The notes under the pieces were generated by a model. That model searched no databases. It was not told the DNA's origin and saw nothing but the letters and a program-made list of their open reading frames with translations. The position numbers were made by a program, and so were the translations under genes. Shown here piece by piece: positions 45,459-55,056 of a stretch of 64,000 nucleotides of DNA (its first letter is position 1; the number at the start of each line of letters is the position of its first letter). The DNA is from Methanobacterium veterum (GTDB lineage Archaea; Methanobacteriota; Methanobacteria; Methanobacteriales; Methanobacteriaceae): assembly GCF_000745485.1 (NCBI RefSeq), contig NZ_KN050693.1, forward strand, positions 535,995 to 599,994, in the 5' to 3' direction.

Positions 45459-47314
45459 AGCAAATTCTTTTAACTAATCCTGAGAACTGTGATGGGTGCA
45501 ATGAATGTGTAGAAGCGTGTTCTAAAGTTAATGGGGGAAGTGGATTATTTTTGCACAAAATGACTGAGGGATACCAGGCTATTGTCTGTCAACAGTGTAT
45601 TAATCCTTCCTGTATTAAAGGCTGTTTTAGGGACGCCATATACCGTGAAAATGGTGTTGTAAAAATCGACCAAGATAAATGTATAGGATGCAGGTTATGC
45701 GTATTAATGTGCCCTATTGGGAGTATAACCTACACTGAGAACATGATGTTAAAATGTGAACAGCAGTGCACTGCTTTTAATGGCGGAAGACCAGTATGTG
45801 TTGATGCATGCGAGTCTAAATGTTTAAAAACAGTGGATGTAAAAGATGTAGCTGCAGGAGTCCAGAAAGGATTTGAAATGAATGGAAACTCAACTACATC
45901 TTCATTAACTCCTTACTCATCATCAGATCTTGCTAATGCAACACAGGGACTCTGTGTGTTTTGTGGAACATGTGAAATTGTCTGCCCCACAGATGCAATC
46001 CAAATAATTGATAATCATGCAGAAATTGATAAATCCAGATGTATAATGTGCGGGTCGTGTTTTGCAGCATGTCCTGTTTTGATACCAAGTGGTGCTGGAA
46101 GTATATGGGATCCCAGAACCATTGCAGATATAAGATTCACTTCTAAAGCTGGAAAATATGTATTACGAGGTTTTGGAACTGAAAGAAGCCTCCCTAATTT
46201 TGATGATATTGTAATTCTCCCAGCTCAAGCATCTATTGCTCCTGTAGATAAATATAGGGAGGCTTGTAATACGGGAGTTGTTCTCGGAACTCGTTATGCA
46301 GAAGAACCTCTGGTTTTAGATACTCCTATCTTAATTGCAGGAATGTCTTTTGGTGCACTAAGCAAAGAATGCAAAGTGGCATTTGCTAAGGGCACTTCAC
46401 TTGTAGGATCATGTGCAAATACTGGAGAAGGTGGAATGCTCCCTGAAGAGAGAGAAGAAGCAGATAAACTAATTGTTCAATATTCATCCGGTAGATTTGG
46501 AGTTTCAGTTGATTATCTAAATGCGGGTGATGCTATCGAGGTGAAAATAGGTCAAGGGGCCAAACCTGGAATGGGAGGTCACCTGCTTGCTGAGAAAGTA
46601 AGCCTAGAAGTAGCCCAGATAAGGGGAATACCAATTGGAACTGATGCTTTAAGTCCATGTAGATTCCTGGATGCGACCAGGGATGGAGATCTTGCAAAAC
46701 ACATTGAACTAATTAGAGAAGTCACAGACTGGCGCGTTCCAATAATAGTTAAACTCGGACCTGGAAGAGTTGATGAAGATGTTAAAATTGCTGCAGAGGC
46801 TGGAGCAGATATCATTTCAGTCGATGGAATGGAAGGTGGAACAGGCGCTGCTCCCGAAGTAGTCATTGAACATACAGGAGTTCCTACACTTGCGTCACTT
46901 GTTCAAGCTGTAAATGGCCTTAAAGAAATTGGAATGAAGGATGAAATAGACCTTATAATTACTGGAGGAATAAGAAGCGGCGCTGATGTGGCTAAAGCTA
47001 TGGCCATGGGGGCGGATGCAGCATACATTGGAACAGGGGCGATGATCGCTGCAGGATGCCGTGCATGCCGTATGTGCTATACAGGAAAATGTCCTGTAGG
47101 TGTGGCAACCCAAGATCCTATTTTAAGAGAAAGAATGAACGTTGATTTATCTGCAGAAAGGGTTGGAAATTATATAAAATCTATGACTGAAGAAACAAAA
47201 ATGCTGGCGCAGTTAGCAGGCCACAATGATATACGCAACTTCTCTATGGATGATTTACGGGCATTGAATACAAATATAGCAGAAATAACTGGAATTAAAC
47301 TTATAGGTACATAA
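45455..47314 (+). CDS. Ferredoxin-domain glutamate synthase FMN subunit
   Basis: 619 residues. N-terminal 8Fe-type ferredoxin region with several CxxCxxCxxxC groups (CDGCNECVEAC, CIGCRLCVLMC) and a second pair (CVFCGTCEIVC, CIMCGSCFAAC) near 165-215, then the FMN-binding GltS barrel from about 240 (AGMSFGALS, DGMEGGTGAAP, ITGGIRSGADVAKA) and a C-terminal CRMCYTGKCPVG cluster. Uses ferredoxin-type electrons to reduce 2-oxoglutarate/imine. No glutaminase (class II amidotransferase) gene adjoins in the window; ammonia may come from elsewhere or the product may differ. Confidence 0.9.
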   Translation: MKQILLTNPENCDGCNECVEACSKVNGGSGLFLHKMTEGYQAIVCQQCINPSCIKGCFRDAIYRENGVVKIDQDKCIGCRLCVLMCPIGSITYTENMMLKCEQQCTAFNGGRPVCVDACESKCLKTVDVKDVAAGVQKGFEMNGNSTTSSLTPYSSSDLANATQGLCVFCGTCEIVCPTDAIQIIDNHAEIDKSRCIMCGSCFAACPVLIPSGAGSIWDPRTIADIRFTSKAGKYVLRGFGTERSLPNFDDIVILPAQASIAPVDKYREACNTGVVLGTRYAEEPLVLDTPILIAGMSFGALSKECKVAFAKGTSLVGSCANTGEGGMLPEEREEADKLIVQYSSGRFGVSVDYLNAGDAIEVKIGQGAKPGMGGHLLAEKVSLEVAQIRGIPIGTDALSPCRFLDATRDGDLAKHIELIREVTDWRVPIIVKLGPGRVDEDVKIAAEAGADIISVDGMEGGTGAAPEVVIEHTGVPTLASLVQAVNGLKEIGMKDEIDLIITGGIRSGADVAKAMAMGADAAYIGTGAMIAAGCRACRMCYTGKCPVGVATQDPILRERMNVDLSAERVGNYIKSMTEETKMLAQLAGHNDIRNFSMDDLRALNTNIAEITGIKLIGT

Positions 47315-47573
47315 ACCTATATTTTTATTTTTCTAGTTTAAAATAAAAGCTAAAAATAAATTCATGATTTATTCTATTTTTAACATTAATATTATGATTT
47401 AATTGCATACATTAGCTTAGAAAATGGAATAAAGTGGTCTTCGTGCGGGTAAACAGTACATATGTATGTAAAAATATTAATTTTGGAGATAACGATATGG
47501 AGCAAATAATATATACTGCATAAGCTCATTTTGACTTAATACCCGAAATAAATAAAATATGGAATGTGATAGG

Positions 47574-47753
47574 ATGGGACTAGTGATAGATTATTTGAAA
47601 GAACCAAAGAATTGGTTAGTTCATGCTCTTGTTGGGATTGTACTGCTTTATTTTCTGTTATTTGCACCTTTAAACCCTTTAATTAGGATAGGTATAATAC
47701 TGTGTGTGGTAGCATTTAATGTTATAAGAATGAAATATTTTGATAAGAAGTGA
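47574..47753 (+). CDS. Small two-helix membrane protein
   Basis: 59 residues from ATG at 47574 (GTGAT at 47565-47569; ATG at 47559 lies before it). Two hydrophobic helices (ALVGIVLLYFLLFAPL and IRIGIILCVVAFNVI) separated by a short loop. No family recognised. Stands alone after the glutamate-synthase-like operon. Confidence 0.55.
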   Translation: MGLVIDYLKEPKNWLVHALVGIVLLYFLLFAPLNPLIRIGIILCVVAFNVIRMKYFDKK

Positions 47754-48066
47754 ATATAAATCTAATTTTAGATTTGATATTAGTGATAAGTAATTTTATA
47801 ATTTATAATCTATTTTTTTATATTTTAAGGTCATCGCAGGTATGGTTAAAGTCGTTGAATTTTTTTATTAATATTATTTAATTCTGAAAAACTATTTTGT
47901 AAAATTCAACACCAGAAAATTAAAATATTTTTGAAATATCCCTTGATGTTGAATTTTGAAAATGTAACTGAAAACAACTAATAAAGTGTATTTTAACAAA
48001 CTGAATGTGGATTAATTCTCGATGATTATATAAAAGTTTATATACTTGTTGGGTAGATATAAACTT
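47754..48066. other. Intergenic region with promoter of candidate RNA
   Basis: AT-rich; no open frame supported. TTTATATAC at 48037-48045 is a good TATA box about 25 bp before the inferred 5' end of the structured RNA at 48067. Confidence 0.4.
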
Positions 48067-48200
48067 GCTATAACGATAGGTGTTTCGTATTATGTCCATA
48101 TTATTTGGGTATAATACGAAAAAAGATTGTCAGCCAAAACATCTGGTAATTAATTACTGGAAGAGCTGACAATCTTCATCTCACCACCAATTCTCCTTAA
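48067..48200 (+). ncRNA. Candidate small RNA with two perfect hairpins and an anti-ribosome-site-like tail
   Basis: Hairpin 1: TTTCGTATTAT (48083-48093) with ATAATACGAAA (48111-48121), 11 bp perfect. Hairpin 2: AAGATTGTCAGC (48123-48134) with GCTGACAATCTT (48165-48176), 12 bp perfect, capped by a second stem CTGGTAATTAATTACTGG (48143-48160). Then CTCACCACC and CTCCTT, which are complementary to GGTG- and GGAG-type ribosome sites, and a T-rich end (about 48200). TATA box at 48037. No open frame. The RNA identity and function are inferred. Confidence 0.55.
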
Positions 48201-48384
48201 TATTTTTAAAAATAAAAGAAATTAAACTTTTTTTGAATTTAAAAGTTAAAATTACAGTAATTTTTATTAGAATCTTAGAAGAACTTTAGAAGATTTAAAT
48301 AGATAATTTAATTTATAATGGTTGATAACATCAATTGTTGATATAAGTGCTTACATAAATGGAAAACTGGAAGGAGAAACAAGA

Positions 48385-48666
48385 ATGAGTAATGAAAATC
48401 AGGAAAATAGGATAGATAAAGACTTAATAAAAGCTCTTGAAACTACAGACGAATATAAAGCATGGTATGAATCTCTATTTGCTATTATTGGTTACACATC
48501 TAATGAAGAAAGTGATGATGAAGAGTTAGCGATGGAATTAATTGCAGATCATCTTAATGCAAGCTTTGAATTGCAGAATGGATTAGAAAAAGGATTAGAA
48601 AATATAAGATATAAGAAAACGAAAGAGCTGCATGATGATTGGATGTTAGATAACAGCGGGCAATAG
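48385..48666 (+). CDS. Hypothetical protein, acidic and helical
   Basis: 93 residues from the ATG at 48385 (GGAG nine nucleotides upstream); an in-frame TTG at 48322 has no ribosome site. Acidic helical protein (EESDDEELAMELIADHL, LEKGLENIRYKK). No family recognised. Downstream of the candidate small RNA. Confidence 0.6.
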   Translation: MSNENQENRIDKDLIKALETTDEYKAWYESLFAIIGYTSNEESDDEELAMELIADHLNASFELQNGLEKGLENIRYKKTKELHDDWMLDNSGQ

Positions 48667-48736
48667 TTATTTATTATAATTTTTTGATTCTTATTCTTTT
48701 TACGATTTCGAGTTTAATTTGTTTTTTTATAGATTA

Positions 48737-48779
48737 ACTCATCTTGGACACATGTAAGAAGTAATTGTCCAAGATGAGT
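48737..48779. terminator. 14-bp perfect hairpin
   Basis: ACTCATCTTGGACA (48737-48750) and TGTCCAAGATGAGT (48766-48779) with a 15-nt loop, about 70 bp after the preceding stop codon. Long and perfect for a terminator; may also be a small structured RNA or binding site. Confidence 0.5.
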
Positions 48780-48952
48780 AAGGGTATGGGGTAGATATTG
48801 ATACCAATTTCCACTTATTTATAACTTCATTTTCGTGATTGTGTGCAGAATTACACATGTGCATTATTTTGGAGTGTAAATAAAGTATTTGCTCATCTTT
48901 GCATTAATTCATTATTGTGCTTATGCATTAGTCTGCAATTATGAATTTAAAA

Positions 48953-48960
48953 TTATATAA
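48953..48960 (+). promoter_or_regulatory. TATA box before the 24-residue micro-ORF
   Basis: TTATATAA at 48953-48960, with an AAT-rich upstream flank, predicts transcription start near 48983, giving a leader of about 50 nt before the micro-ORF. Confidence 0.45.
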
Positions 48961-49033
48961 ATAATAATCAAACCTTATTTCTTAGTACATGGAAGTAAAA
49001 TCCCATAAATGATTCAAGAGGGGGGTGAAAGTT

Positions 49034-49108
49034 ATGCTGGAGAGCTTATTAGCTTTATTAAGTCCTATTTTATCTTTATTAAGCAGTATATTAGGTTTAA
49101 TATTATAA
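49034..49108 (+). CDS. 24-residue hydrophobic micro-ORF with very strong ribosome site
   Basis: An AGGGGGGTGA ribosome site lies six nucleotides before the ATG. The 24 residues start MLESLLALLSPILSLL and continue as a leucine/isoleucine/serine helix with a single acidic residue and no basic residue. Length and composition recall type I toxin or membrane-active micropeptides, but no family is known to me. A predicted structured RNA region follows and a T7 run near 49234-49240 could end the transcript. Confidence 0.55.
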   Translation: MLESLLALLSPILSLLSSILGLIL

Positions 49109-49141
49109 TTTAGATCATTTCATGCTTTGTATATGAATAGA

Positions 49142-49240
49142 ACTATCTCTGAGGGAATGCTACGGATTAGGTTCTCGTTATATTCTCTTTGAAACATAAG
49201 AACAGCACCTGCTGGAGAGATAGGTCTATATATTATTTTT
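49142..49240 (+). ncRNA. Candidate structured 3' RNA domain after the micro-ORF
   Basis: CTATCTCT (49143-49150) pairs exactly with AGAGATAG (49216-49223), closing a domain that contains GTTCT/AGAAC and CAGC/GCTG local stems; base composition is richer in GC than the surroundings and a T-run follows. It could be a 3' regulatory domain of the micro-ORF message, an independent RNA, or part of a toxin-antitoxin-like unit. No match to a known riboswitch pattern. Confidence 0.4.
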
Positions 49241-49435
49241 TTGAGCATCTTCTTTTTTAAAATTAGGCATAAAATAGCTCATTTAATAAATTAACAAACA
49301 TAGAACCAAAAAGTAAGGAGTTGTAATGTAAAATTTTTGGTTTTGAGGTCCAAAATTATCAATTTTAACGGCTGTACTTTATTCTTATTTTTTTACTACC
49401 ATAAATATGATACCTATTAATTTTAATAATAAAAA

Positions 49436-49493
49436 TGAAGGGCGAAGCAGCATCTCCGAATACTTGCTAAATTTAAATAAAATTCGCCCTTCA
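49436..49493 (-). terminator. Terminator of the rubrerythrin gene
   Basis: TGAAGGGCGAA (49436-49446) and TTCGCCCTTCA (49483-49493) pair over 11 bp, GC-rich. Read on the minus strand it lies about 45 nt after the rubrerythrin stop and is followed by TTTTTATTATT, a good terminator. The 36-nt loop is large and includes a short inner AGCA/TGCT pair. Confidence 0.65.
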
Positions 49494-49538
49494 AAATAAA
49501 ATTAATTTAAATAAAAAGTAGTTAGAATAAAATTTAAT

Positions 49539-50030
49539 TTATTCTATTTTTGTAAATTCTTTTTTAGGTGCACCGCATATTGGGCATATTTCAGGTGCTT
49601 CTTTTTCTACAGTGTTTCCACAGTAATTACATACGTAATAAACTGTTTCTACATTGTTTCCAATGTTTTTAAGTGCATTTTCATAAAGGTCAGCGTGAAT
49701 TTCTTCTACTTTGTTTGCAACATCAAAGCTCCAGAGAGCAGCTTCGTTATTTTCTTCTTTGGCTACTTTTATCATTGCAGGATACATTTCTTTAAATTCA
49801 GCTACTTCTCCTGCTATTGCTTCTTTGAGGTTTTCTTCGGTACTTTTTATTCCTTTAAGGACTTTAAGGTGGTTGTGAGCATGCACGGTCTCTGCTGCTG
49901 CTGCAGCTCTAAATAATCTTGCAATCTGGAAAAATCCTTCTTCGTCTGCTTTTTTAGCAAATGCCAGATATTTTCTGTTTGCCTGAGATTCACCTGCAAA
50001 AGCTTCTTTTAAATTTTCAGTAGTACTCAT
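49539..50030 (-). CDS. rbr: Rubrerythrin
   Basis: 163 residues: four-helix ferritin-like di-iron domain with ExxH-type ligands (AFAGESQANRKYLAFAKKA; AAAAETVHAHNH; AIAGEVAEFKEMYP; NKVEEIHADLYE) then a rubredoxin-like CNYCG...CPICG Fe site at the C-terminus. Reduces hydrogen peroxide with electrons from reduced rubredoxin; oxygen defence in strict anaerobes. GGAGG ribosome site before the ATG. Confidence 0.95.
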   Translation of the reverse strand: MSTTENLKEAFAGESQANRKYLAFAKKADEEGFFQIARLFRAAAAAETVHAHNHLKVLKGIKSTEENLKEAIAGEVAEFKEMYPAMIKVAKEENNEAALWSFDVANKVEEIHADLYENALKNIGNNVETVYYVCNYCGNTVEKEAPEICPICGAPKKEFTKIE

Positions 50031-50328
50031 ATAACGGCCTCCGTCAGTTAGTTTAATATCAAGCTTTTATTTGATTCAATAAATATTTATTTTTTTCGAC
50101 AGTTAAAAAATATCTTGATCCTCTGTGCTGAGAATGGGATACTTGCTGTTATTAAATTGTTATACATTATGGGGCTAGTTAATGGTTAAACTTGCATCTT
50201 ATTAATGTAATATCATTTAAAAGCTAAAATAGAAGTACTGTACTAATCAAAAATCGATGTATAATTTAAAACTACTAAATAAATTAAACTAATAAAAAAA
50301 TATTTCGTAATAATAAAAAAAGGAAAAC

Positions 50329-50536
<208 letters not shown>

Positions 50537-50866
50537 ATTTCACCTCCTAATTTAGATTTACATCTATAATATTTAAACTTATCGATTTTCATAGTGTTTT
50601 TGGCTATGGGTAACTCCCTACTGTTTCAATAAATGTGTTTGGTATATATGTAAATTCCTCAGCATGGCACATCATTAATAGAATATTGTAGTTCATGAAC
50701 TTTGAATATGTGCCTCAACTTGTAATGTGACATAACATTGGAGGTAGCTGATAGTCTCTGGCATGTGAAATACATCACAAAAAGTCCTAGAAGAGTAGCC
50801 CTTAATGGGAGTATAACCTTTAGAAAAAGGGAATATATAATTCTTAAAGGAGCTTTGGGGGGAGTA

Positions 50867-51069
50867 ATGGAATCCGAAAAAAAAATTATGGTAGTTCTAT
50901 AGTGGCAGCATCAAAGGAATTCAATAAAATGTGTTATCAAATGATTTCAACAAAATGCGACCACAAGCTAAATTCTTTTTTACGGCTTCTTTTTATGAAA
51001 TCAATGCAACAGTCTTTAACTGGGATAACTAGTAAAAATTCCCCAAATAATAATTATAATTCCAGCTAA
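50867..51069 (+). pseudogene. Candidate small ORF broken by an A9 run
   Basis: GGGGGGAG then ATG at 50867 (TATA-like AATATATAA near 50832) opens MESEKKIMVVL and stops. One extra A in the A9 run (50877-50885) would join it to a 55-codon open frame (NYGSSIVAASKEFNKMCYQ...) ending at 51069. This could be a phase-variable or programmed-frameshift gene, a pseudogene or a sequencing error; the tail overlaps the opposite-strand gene at 51016-51192, so that part may be coincidental. Confidence 0.3.
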
Positions 51070-51192
51070 AAGCATAAGTTTCGGATGTTTATCTGGGGAG
51101 TTATTTGTACTTTTATTTTTCAGAGGTATTAAGAAGTAATATGCATATAATAGAATAATGATTATTCCAAATATTAAAAAATCAATTTTCAT
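51016..51192 (-). CDS. 58-residue two-helix membrane protein
   Basis: Minus-strand ATG at 51192; MKIDFLIFGIIIILLYAYYF is a first membrane helix, a charged loop (NKSTNNSPDKHPK) follows, then LMLLAGIIIIIWGIF as a second helix, stop at 51016. The alternation is convincing for a small membrane protein despite a weak ribosome site. No family recognised. 51193-51506 holds a weak hairpin (TCGCG/CGCGA near 51405) and no gene. Confidence 0.55.
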   Translation of the reverse strand: MKIDFLIFGIIIILLYAYYFLIPLKNKSTNNSPDKHPKLMLLAGIIIIIWGIFTSYPS

Positions 51193-51506
51193 AATAATTC
51201 TTTTTCTAAATAAACTATAAAAAACTAGTCAAATATGCAGTTTCAATAAAAGCTGTCAATTACATAGATAAATTCTTTTTTTATGGATTCTTCTTTATGA
51301 ATCAAATGGTCTAGCAATTCCACTAAAGGGAGTGAGAGAATTAGTTTAATAGATGCACCCTATTAAATTCCGGAGGATATTACGTTCTAAAAGAGAAAAA
51401 TTTCGCGATTATTCGCGAGGAAAACAACACGTCCATCTCAATTACGTTGTATGCTTTCTATTTTTTTCAATTGCAGTATTTCTGCACTTCATCTCCTAAA
51501 AAAGAA

Positions 51507-52817
51507 TCAAGATAGATCAACAGCTCCAAGCAGTGAATCTATGAACTGCTGTGCAGTACGCCCTGACATTCCGCCGTGACGCATTTCCCATTTACTTGCT
51601 TCTGCTCTCAGTTCTTCGTCTGTCAGTTTGATTTCAGGGTACCGCCTTGCAAGATTTATAACGATGTTGAAATATTCTTTCCTCATAGGCTTGAAATAAG
51701 CGATGGTCACTCCGAACCGCTCCGCCAGGGATAGTTTTTCCTGCATTGTATCTGAACGGTGCAGTTCATCCTCCGACATATCTGAACGGTCGCTCCATGT
51801 TTCACGGATCAAATGGCGCCTGTTGGATGTTGCGTAGATCAGTACGTTTTCAGGTTTTGTCTCCAGCCCACCTTCCATAACGGCCTTCAAATATTTATAC
51901 TCGATTTCGAACTCTTCAAAGGACAGATCGTCCATATAAATAATAAAGCGGTAGTTCCTGTTTTTTATGGCTTCAATGACCTTTGGCAGTTCCTTGAATT
52001 CATGTTTGTAGACCTCGATCATACGGAGACCGCGGCTGTAATACTGATTTAAAATTCCTTTTATGCTTGCGGATTTGCCGGTGCCGGCATCGCCGTAGAG
52101 AAGGACATTGTTTGCCCTGCGCCCTTCAACGAACGCTTCCGTATTCTGTACCAGTTCTTTCTTCTGAGATTCATAACCGACCAAATCGTCAAGCAGTACA
52201 TCACTGGTTGCCGTGATGGGGCAGAGAATTCCAGACTTATCACCAGCTGAAATACGGAAAGCTTTATTCAGCCCAAAATTTCCAACGCCGTATGTTTTGT
52301 AGAAATCTGTAATGATCTGATACAGCTCAGTTTCATCTTCAGCCTGTTCAATAGCACAGCTGAGCCGCTGAACTTTTTCGCTCACCCCCTTGTTGAAAAT
52401 CTGTTCACTTTTTACAACCGCCTCATAATCTGTGATAATTGTAAAGCAGTCGATATCCAGTTCTTTTTCTATCTCAGAGAAGTCATAGTCGAACAACTGC
52501 TTGAAGATGGAGAAATCGCTCCGGGCAAACTTATTTACAGTACCTACACTCCCCCCAACTTTTTCTGAAACAAGTGTAAATGGGTTTTCAGTCATGGCCA
52601 AAACAAAAGCCAGATAATTGTGCCACAGATTTTTGTCAAAGCCGTAACGCGTTGAAATATCAAGCAGACGATTGATTTCAATATAAATATCTCTAATTAG
52701 ATCTTCTTTCTCGTAGTTGCCTGCTGCAAACTGCTGGCAAATATTGGATAATCTAAACAAAATGCTGTCTTTGTCGATGTTTTTGTAAATCACCAATTTG
52801 GATGTCAAATGATACAT
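51507..52817 (-). CDS. DUF815 AAA+ ATPase
   Basis: 436 residues. Walker A GDAGTGKS (242-249), Walker B-like FIIYMDDL near 285-292, sensor-like YATSNRRH near 330; the DUF815 family of AAA+ ATPases common in Clostridia. DNA composition is visibly GC-richer (roughly 45-58% in stretches) than the surrounding about 33%, and there is no nearby homologous context, so recent transfer from a Firmicute is likely. Function unknown. AGAGG-type ribosome site before the ATG. Confidence 0.88.
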   Translation of the reverse strand: MYHLTSKLVIYKNIDKDSILFRLSNICQQFAAGNYEKEDLIRDIYIEINRLLDISTRYGFDKNLWHNYLAFVLAMTENPFTLVSEKVGGSVGTVNKFARSDFSIFKQLFDYDFSEIEKELDIDCFTIITDYEAVVKSEQIFNKGVSEKVQRLSCAIEQAEDETELYQIITDFYKTYGVGNFGLNKAFRISAGDKSGILCPITATSDVLLDDLVGYESQKKELVQNTEAFVEGRRANNVLLYGDAGTGKSASIKGILNQYYSRGLRMIEVYKHEFKELPKVIEAIKNRNYRFIIYMDDLSFEEFEIEYKYLKAVMEGGLETKPENVLIYATSNRRHLIRETWSDRSDMSEDELHRSDTMQEKLSLAERFGVTIAYFKPMRKEYFNIVINLARRYPEIKLTDEELRAEASKWEMRHGGMSGRTAQQFIDSLLGAVDLS

Positions 52818-53298
52818 TTTATTGCCTCTTAATAAACTCTTTTAGCCCCTTTAAATTCCATGATTGTATAAATGTTATGATAGCTTATTTTTTGTATTTT
52901 TAATATTAAGTTTATGGGGATATTGTAAAAGTGCATTTTTATTTTTAGCTGTATCTGATTTAACTGCAAATTAAATCTATAAATTCAATATGGAGGAATT
53001 ATATAATTCATCCTTGTGATAAAATGAAATCTCTAATGATATATTGCCAAAGAAACTTCAAGTGGATATTGTTGGGTGAAATACTTAAATTTTTGGTTTT
53101 CGCAAATATAATTTGCGAGTTTGCTCAACCTTGTTCAGAATTTGGAAGAGTGAATCATGAATTGCAAATCGAAGATTTTCAAGAAACAGCTAAACACGGA
53201 TTATAACTCCTTGCAGAATGAAAAAAGCTGTGTTTAAGGATGCAAATCACTGCTTCGTGAATTATTTTAAAATTTATTTTATTGGATTTGCGCATGCA
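52818..53298. other. Intergenic region, about 480 bp
   Basis: Contains a perfect 8-bp hairpin TCGCAAAT/ATTTGCGA with a 3-nt loop near 53100-53120. A 60-codon frame at 53024-53206 overlaps it, has no homology I can see and is not called. Otherwise AT-rich. Confidence 0.4.
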
Positions 53299-53679
53299 TT
53301 ATTTTTCAGATAAAAAACCTAAACGCGTCAGCATTCCCCATATTAAAAAAAATATTCCTGTAATAATGCCAACTAATATATCTAAGGGCAATAAAGATAC
53401 TTTTTGAGTTATTATCCAAATAAAAGTAGATACTAATATTGCAAAACCAAGCGATAAGTACAATATCGCTGTTTTATGTTTTAAAATACTTTCAAAAATT
53501 AAAAATATTCCACCTAAAAGAAAAATAATGTTAATAATTGATATGGAATAGCCGAAAAATATAATGGAAACTGTACCGTACACAAGTAAAAGTCCAAATG
53601 CAAATTCACCCACATCTCTGATCTTTACCAAGTTAATTACCTCAATAATATTTTGCATACTTATTTCTAAACATATCAT
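53299..53679 (-). CDS. Four-helix membrane protein of unknown function
   Basis: 126 residues with four hydrophobic helices (FAFGLLLVYGTVSIIFFG, IINIIFLLGGIFLIFE, ILYLSLGFAILVSTFIWII and DILVGIITGIFFLIWG). No family recognised. No good ribosome site; start may be the internal ATG at 53658 (MQNIIEV). Convergent with the following intergenic region and divergent from cofH. Confidence 0.55.
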   Translation of the reverse strand: MICLEISMQNIIEVINLVKIRDVGEFAFGLLLVYGTVSIIFFGYSISIINIIFLLGGIFLIFESILKHKTAILYLSLGFAILVSTFIWIITQKVSLLPLDILVGIITGIFFLIWGMLTRLGFLSEK

Positions 53680-53866
53680 AAATAATTTTGGATTTTTAAA
53701 GTAATTCGGAATGTTTCCGTACAGTAAATTGAATTGATTGTTTGAAAATAGGAACTAGCGTCCCTTGCACAATTGTAGAATTAATTACAAGTGCAAAGTA
53801 AGTATGGAAATATCTGAAATTTTACCACCAAAACTTTTAAAACAGTGAACCTGAATATGGAATTGT

Positions 53867-54982
53867 ATGTTTGACACCATGAACATCGATCCTCAGATAA
53901 AAGAAATACTTGAAAAATCTTTTGATGACGAAATTTCAAAGGATGAAGCAGAAAAACTAATGAAAGTTAAGGGAAGGGAACTTCAAGCGTTAATTTTCAC
54001 TGCAGACCTGCTCAGGGAAGAGCTGGCTGGGGACAAAGTAACTTATATTCAAAACTGGAACATCAACTTTACTGATATTTGCTCTGGAACATGCGGTTTC
54101 TGTGCGTTTAAAAAAGACGAAAATGATAAAGACGCGTACTTTTTAGAGATTGATGAAGTCGTTAGAAGAACGAAAAATGCTGCAGAGGAGGGTGCAATTG
54201 AAGTTTGCATACAGGGAGGCCTGCACCCAGATATAGATGCTTACTTTTATGAGGATATTCTTTTAAATGTCAAAAAAGAAGTCCCAAATGTTCATATTCA
54301 TGCGTTTTCTCCAATGGAGATATTTTATGGGTCTAAAAAAGCGGAACTTGAGGTAGAAGACACGCTCAAGATGTTGAAAAAGGCAGGGCTTGGTTCAATG
54401 CCTGGAACTGCTGCTGAAATATTAAGTGATGATATAAGGGATATCATATGTCCTGGAAAGTTACAGACAGCAGAGTGGATCGATGTCATCGAAACGGCCC
54501 ATAATACTGGTGTTCCAACAACCTGTACAATGATGTACGGCCATGTTGAAAATATACATCACAGAATTGAACACCTTGAGATTTTAAGGAACATACAGAA
54601 AAAAACAGGCGGGTTTACAGAATTTGTTCCTTTAACATTCATGCACAAAAACGCCCCAATTTTCAGAAGCGGAATTTCAAGCCCTGGAACAACAGGAGCT
54701 GACGATTTAAGGCTTTATGCGGTTTCAAGGTTAATGTTTGGGGACCTGCTCAAAAATATACAGGCTTCATGGGTTAAACTTGGGTTTAAATTTGCCCAGT
54801 TCTGTCTTATGTCCGGTGCAAATGACCTTGGAGGTACTTTAGGTGAAGAAAGCATATCCAAGTCTGCAGGAGCATCCTATGGAGAATCTACTCCTCCAAG
54901 CGAACTGGAAAGAACAATAAAAGATATTGGAAGGATTCCAGCTCGAAGGAATACTCTGTATACTAAAATAGAGGAAATATAA
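53867..54982 (+). CDS. cofH: FO synthase subunit 2 (CofH)
   Basis: 371 residues. Radical SAM motif CSGTCGFC (Cys72, Cys76, Cys79), followed by [11 protein letters not shown] and a TIM-barrel with MPGTAAEIL. Couples with CofG to form 7,8-didemethyl-8-hydroxy-5-deazariboflavin (FO), the chromophore of coenzyme F420, from tyrosine and a ribityl-pyrimidine. cofG is not in the window. Start ATG at 53867 or 53879. Confidence 0.93.
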   Translation: MFDTMNIDPQIKEILEKSFDDEISKDEAEKLMKVKGRELQALIFTADLLREELAGDKVTYIQNWNINFTDICSGTCGFCAFKKDENDKDAYFLEIDEVVRRTKNAAEEGAIEVCIQGGLHPDIDAYFYEDILLNVKKEVPNVHIHAFSPMEIFYGSKKAELEVEDTLKMLKKAGLGSMPGTAAEILSDDIRDIICPGKLQTAEWIDVIETAHNTGVPTTCTMMYGHVENIHHRIEHLEILRNIQKKTGGFTEFVPLTFMHKNAPIFRSGISSPGTTGADDLRLYAVSRLMFGDLLKNIQASWVKLGFKFAQFCLMSGANDLGGTLGEESISKSAGASYGESTPPSELERTIKDIGRIPARRNTLYTKIEEI

Positions 54983-55056
54983 AATATTTACTAAAATTTT
55001 TCTATTTTTAATTTTTGCATAAATTATGGATTTTTACAGATTTCTAGGGATTTTAA

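Noticed and set aside
49142..49240. Known riboswitch or tRNA-like element
   Set aside because: GGTTC and CTGAGG bits recall T-arms or TPP motifs, but no consensus secondary structure fits; kept only as an unclassified structured RNA.
53024..53206. 60-codon frame after GTGATAAA
   Set aside because: Contains a perfect hairpin sequence, no recognisable fold, and is probably intergenic repeat-like DNA.
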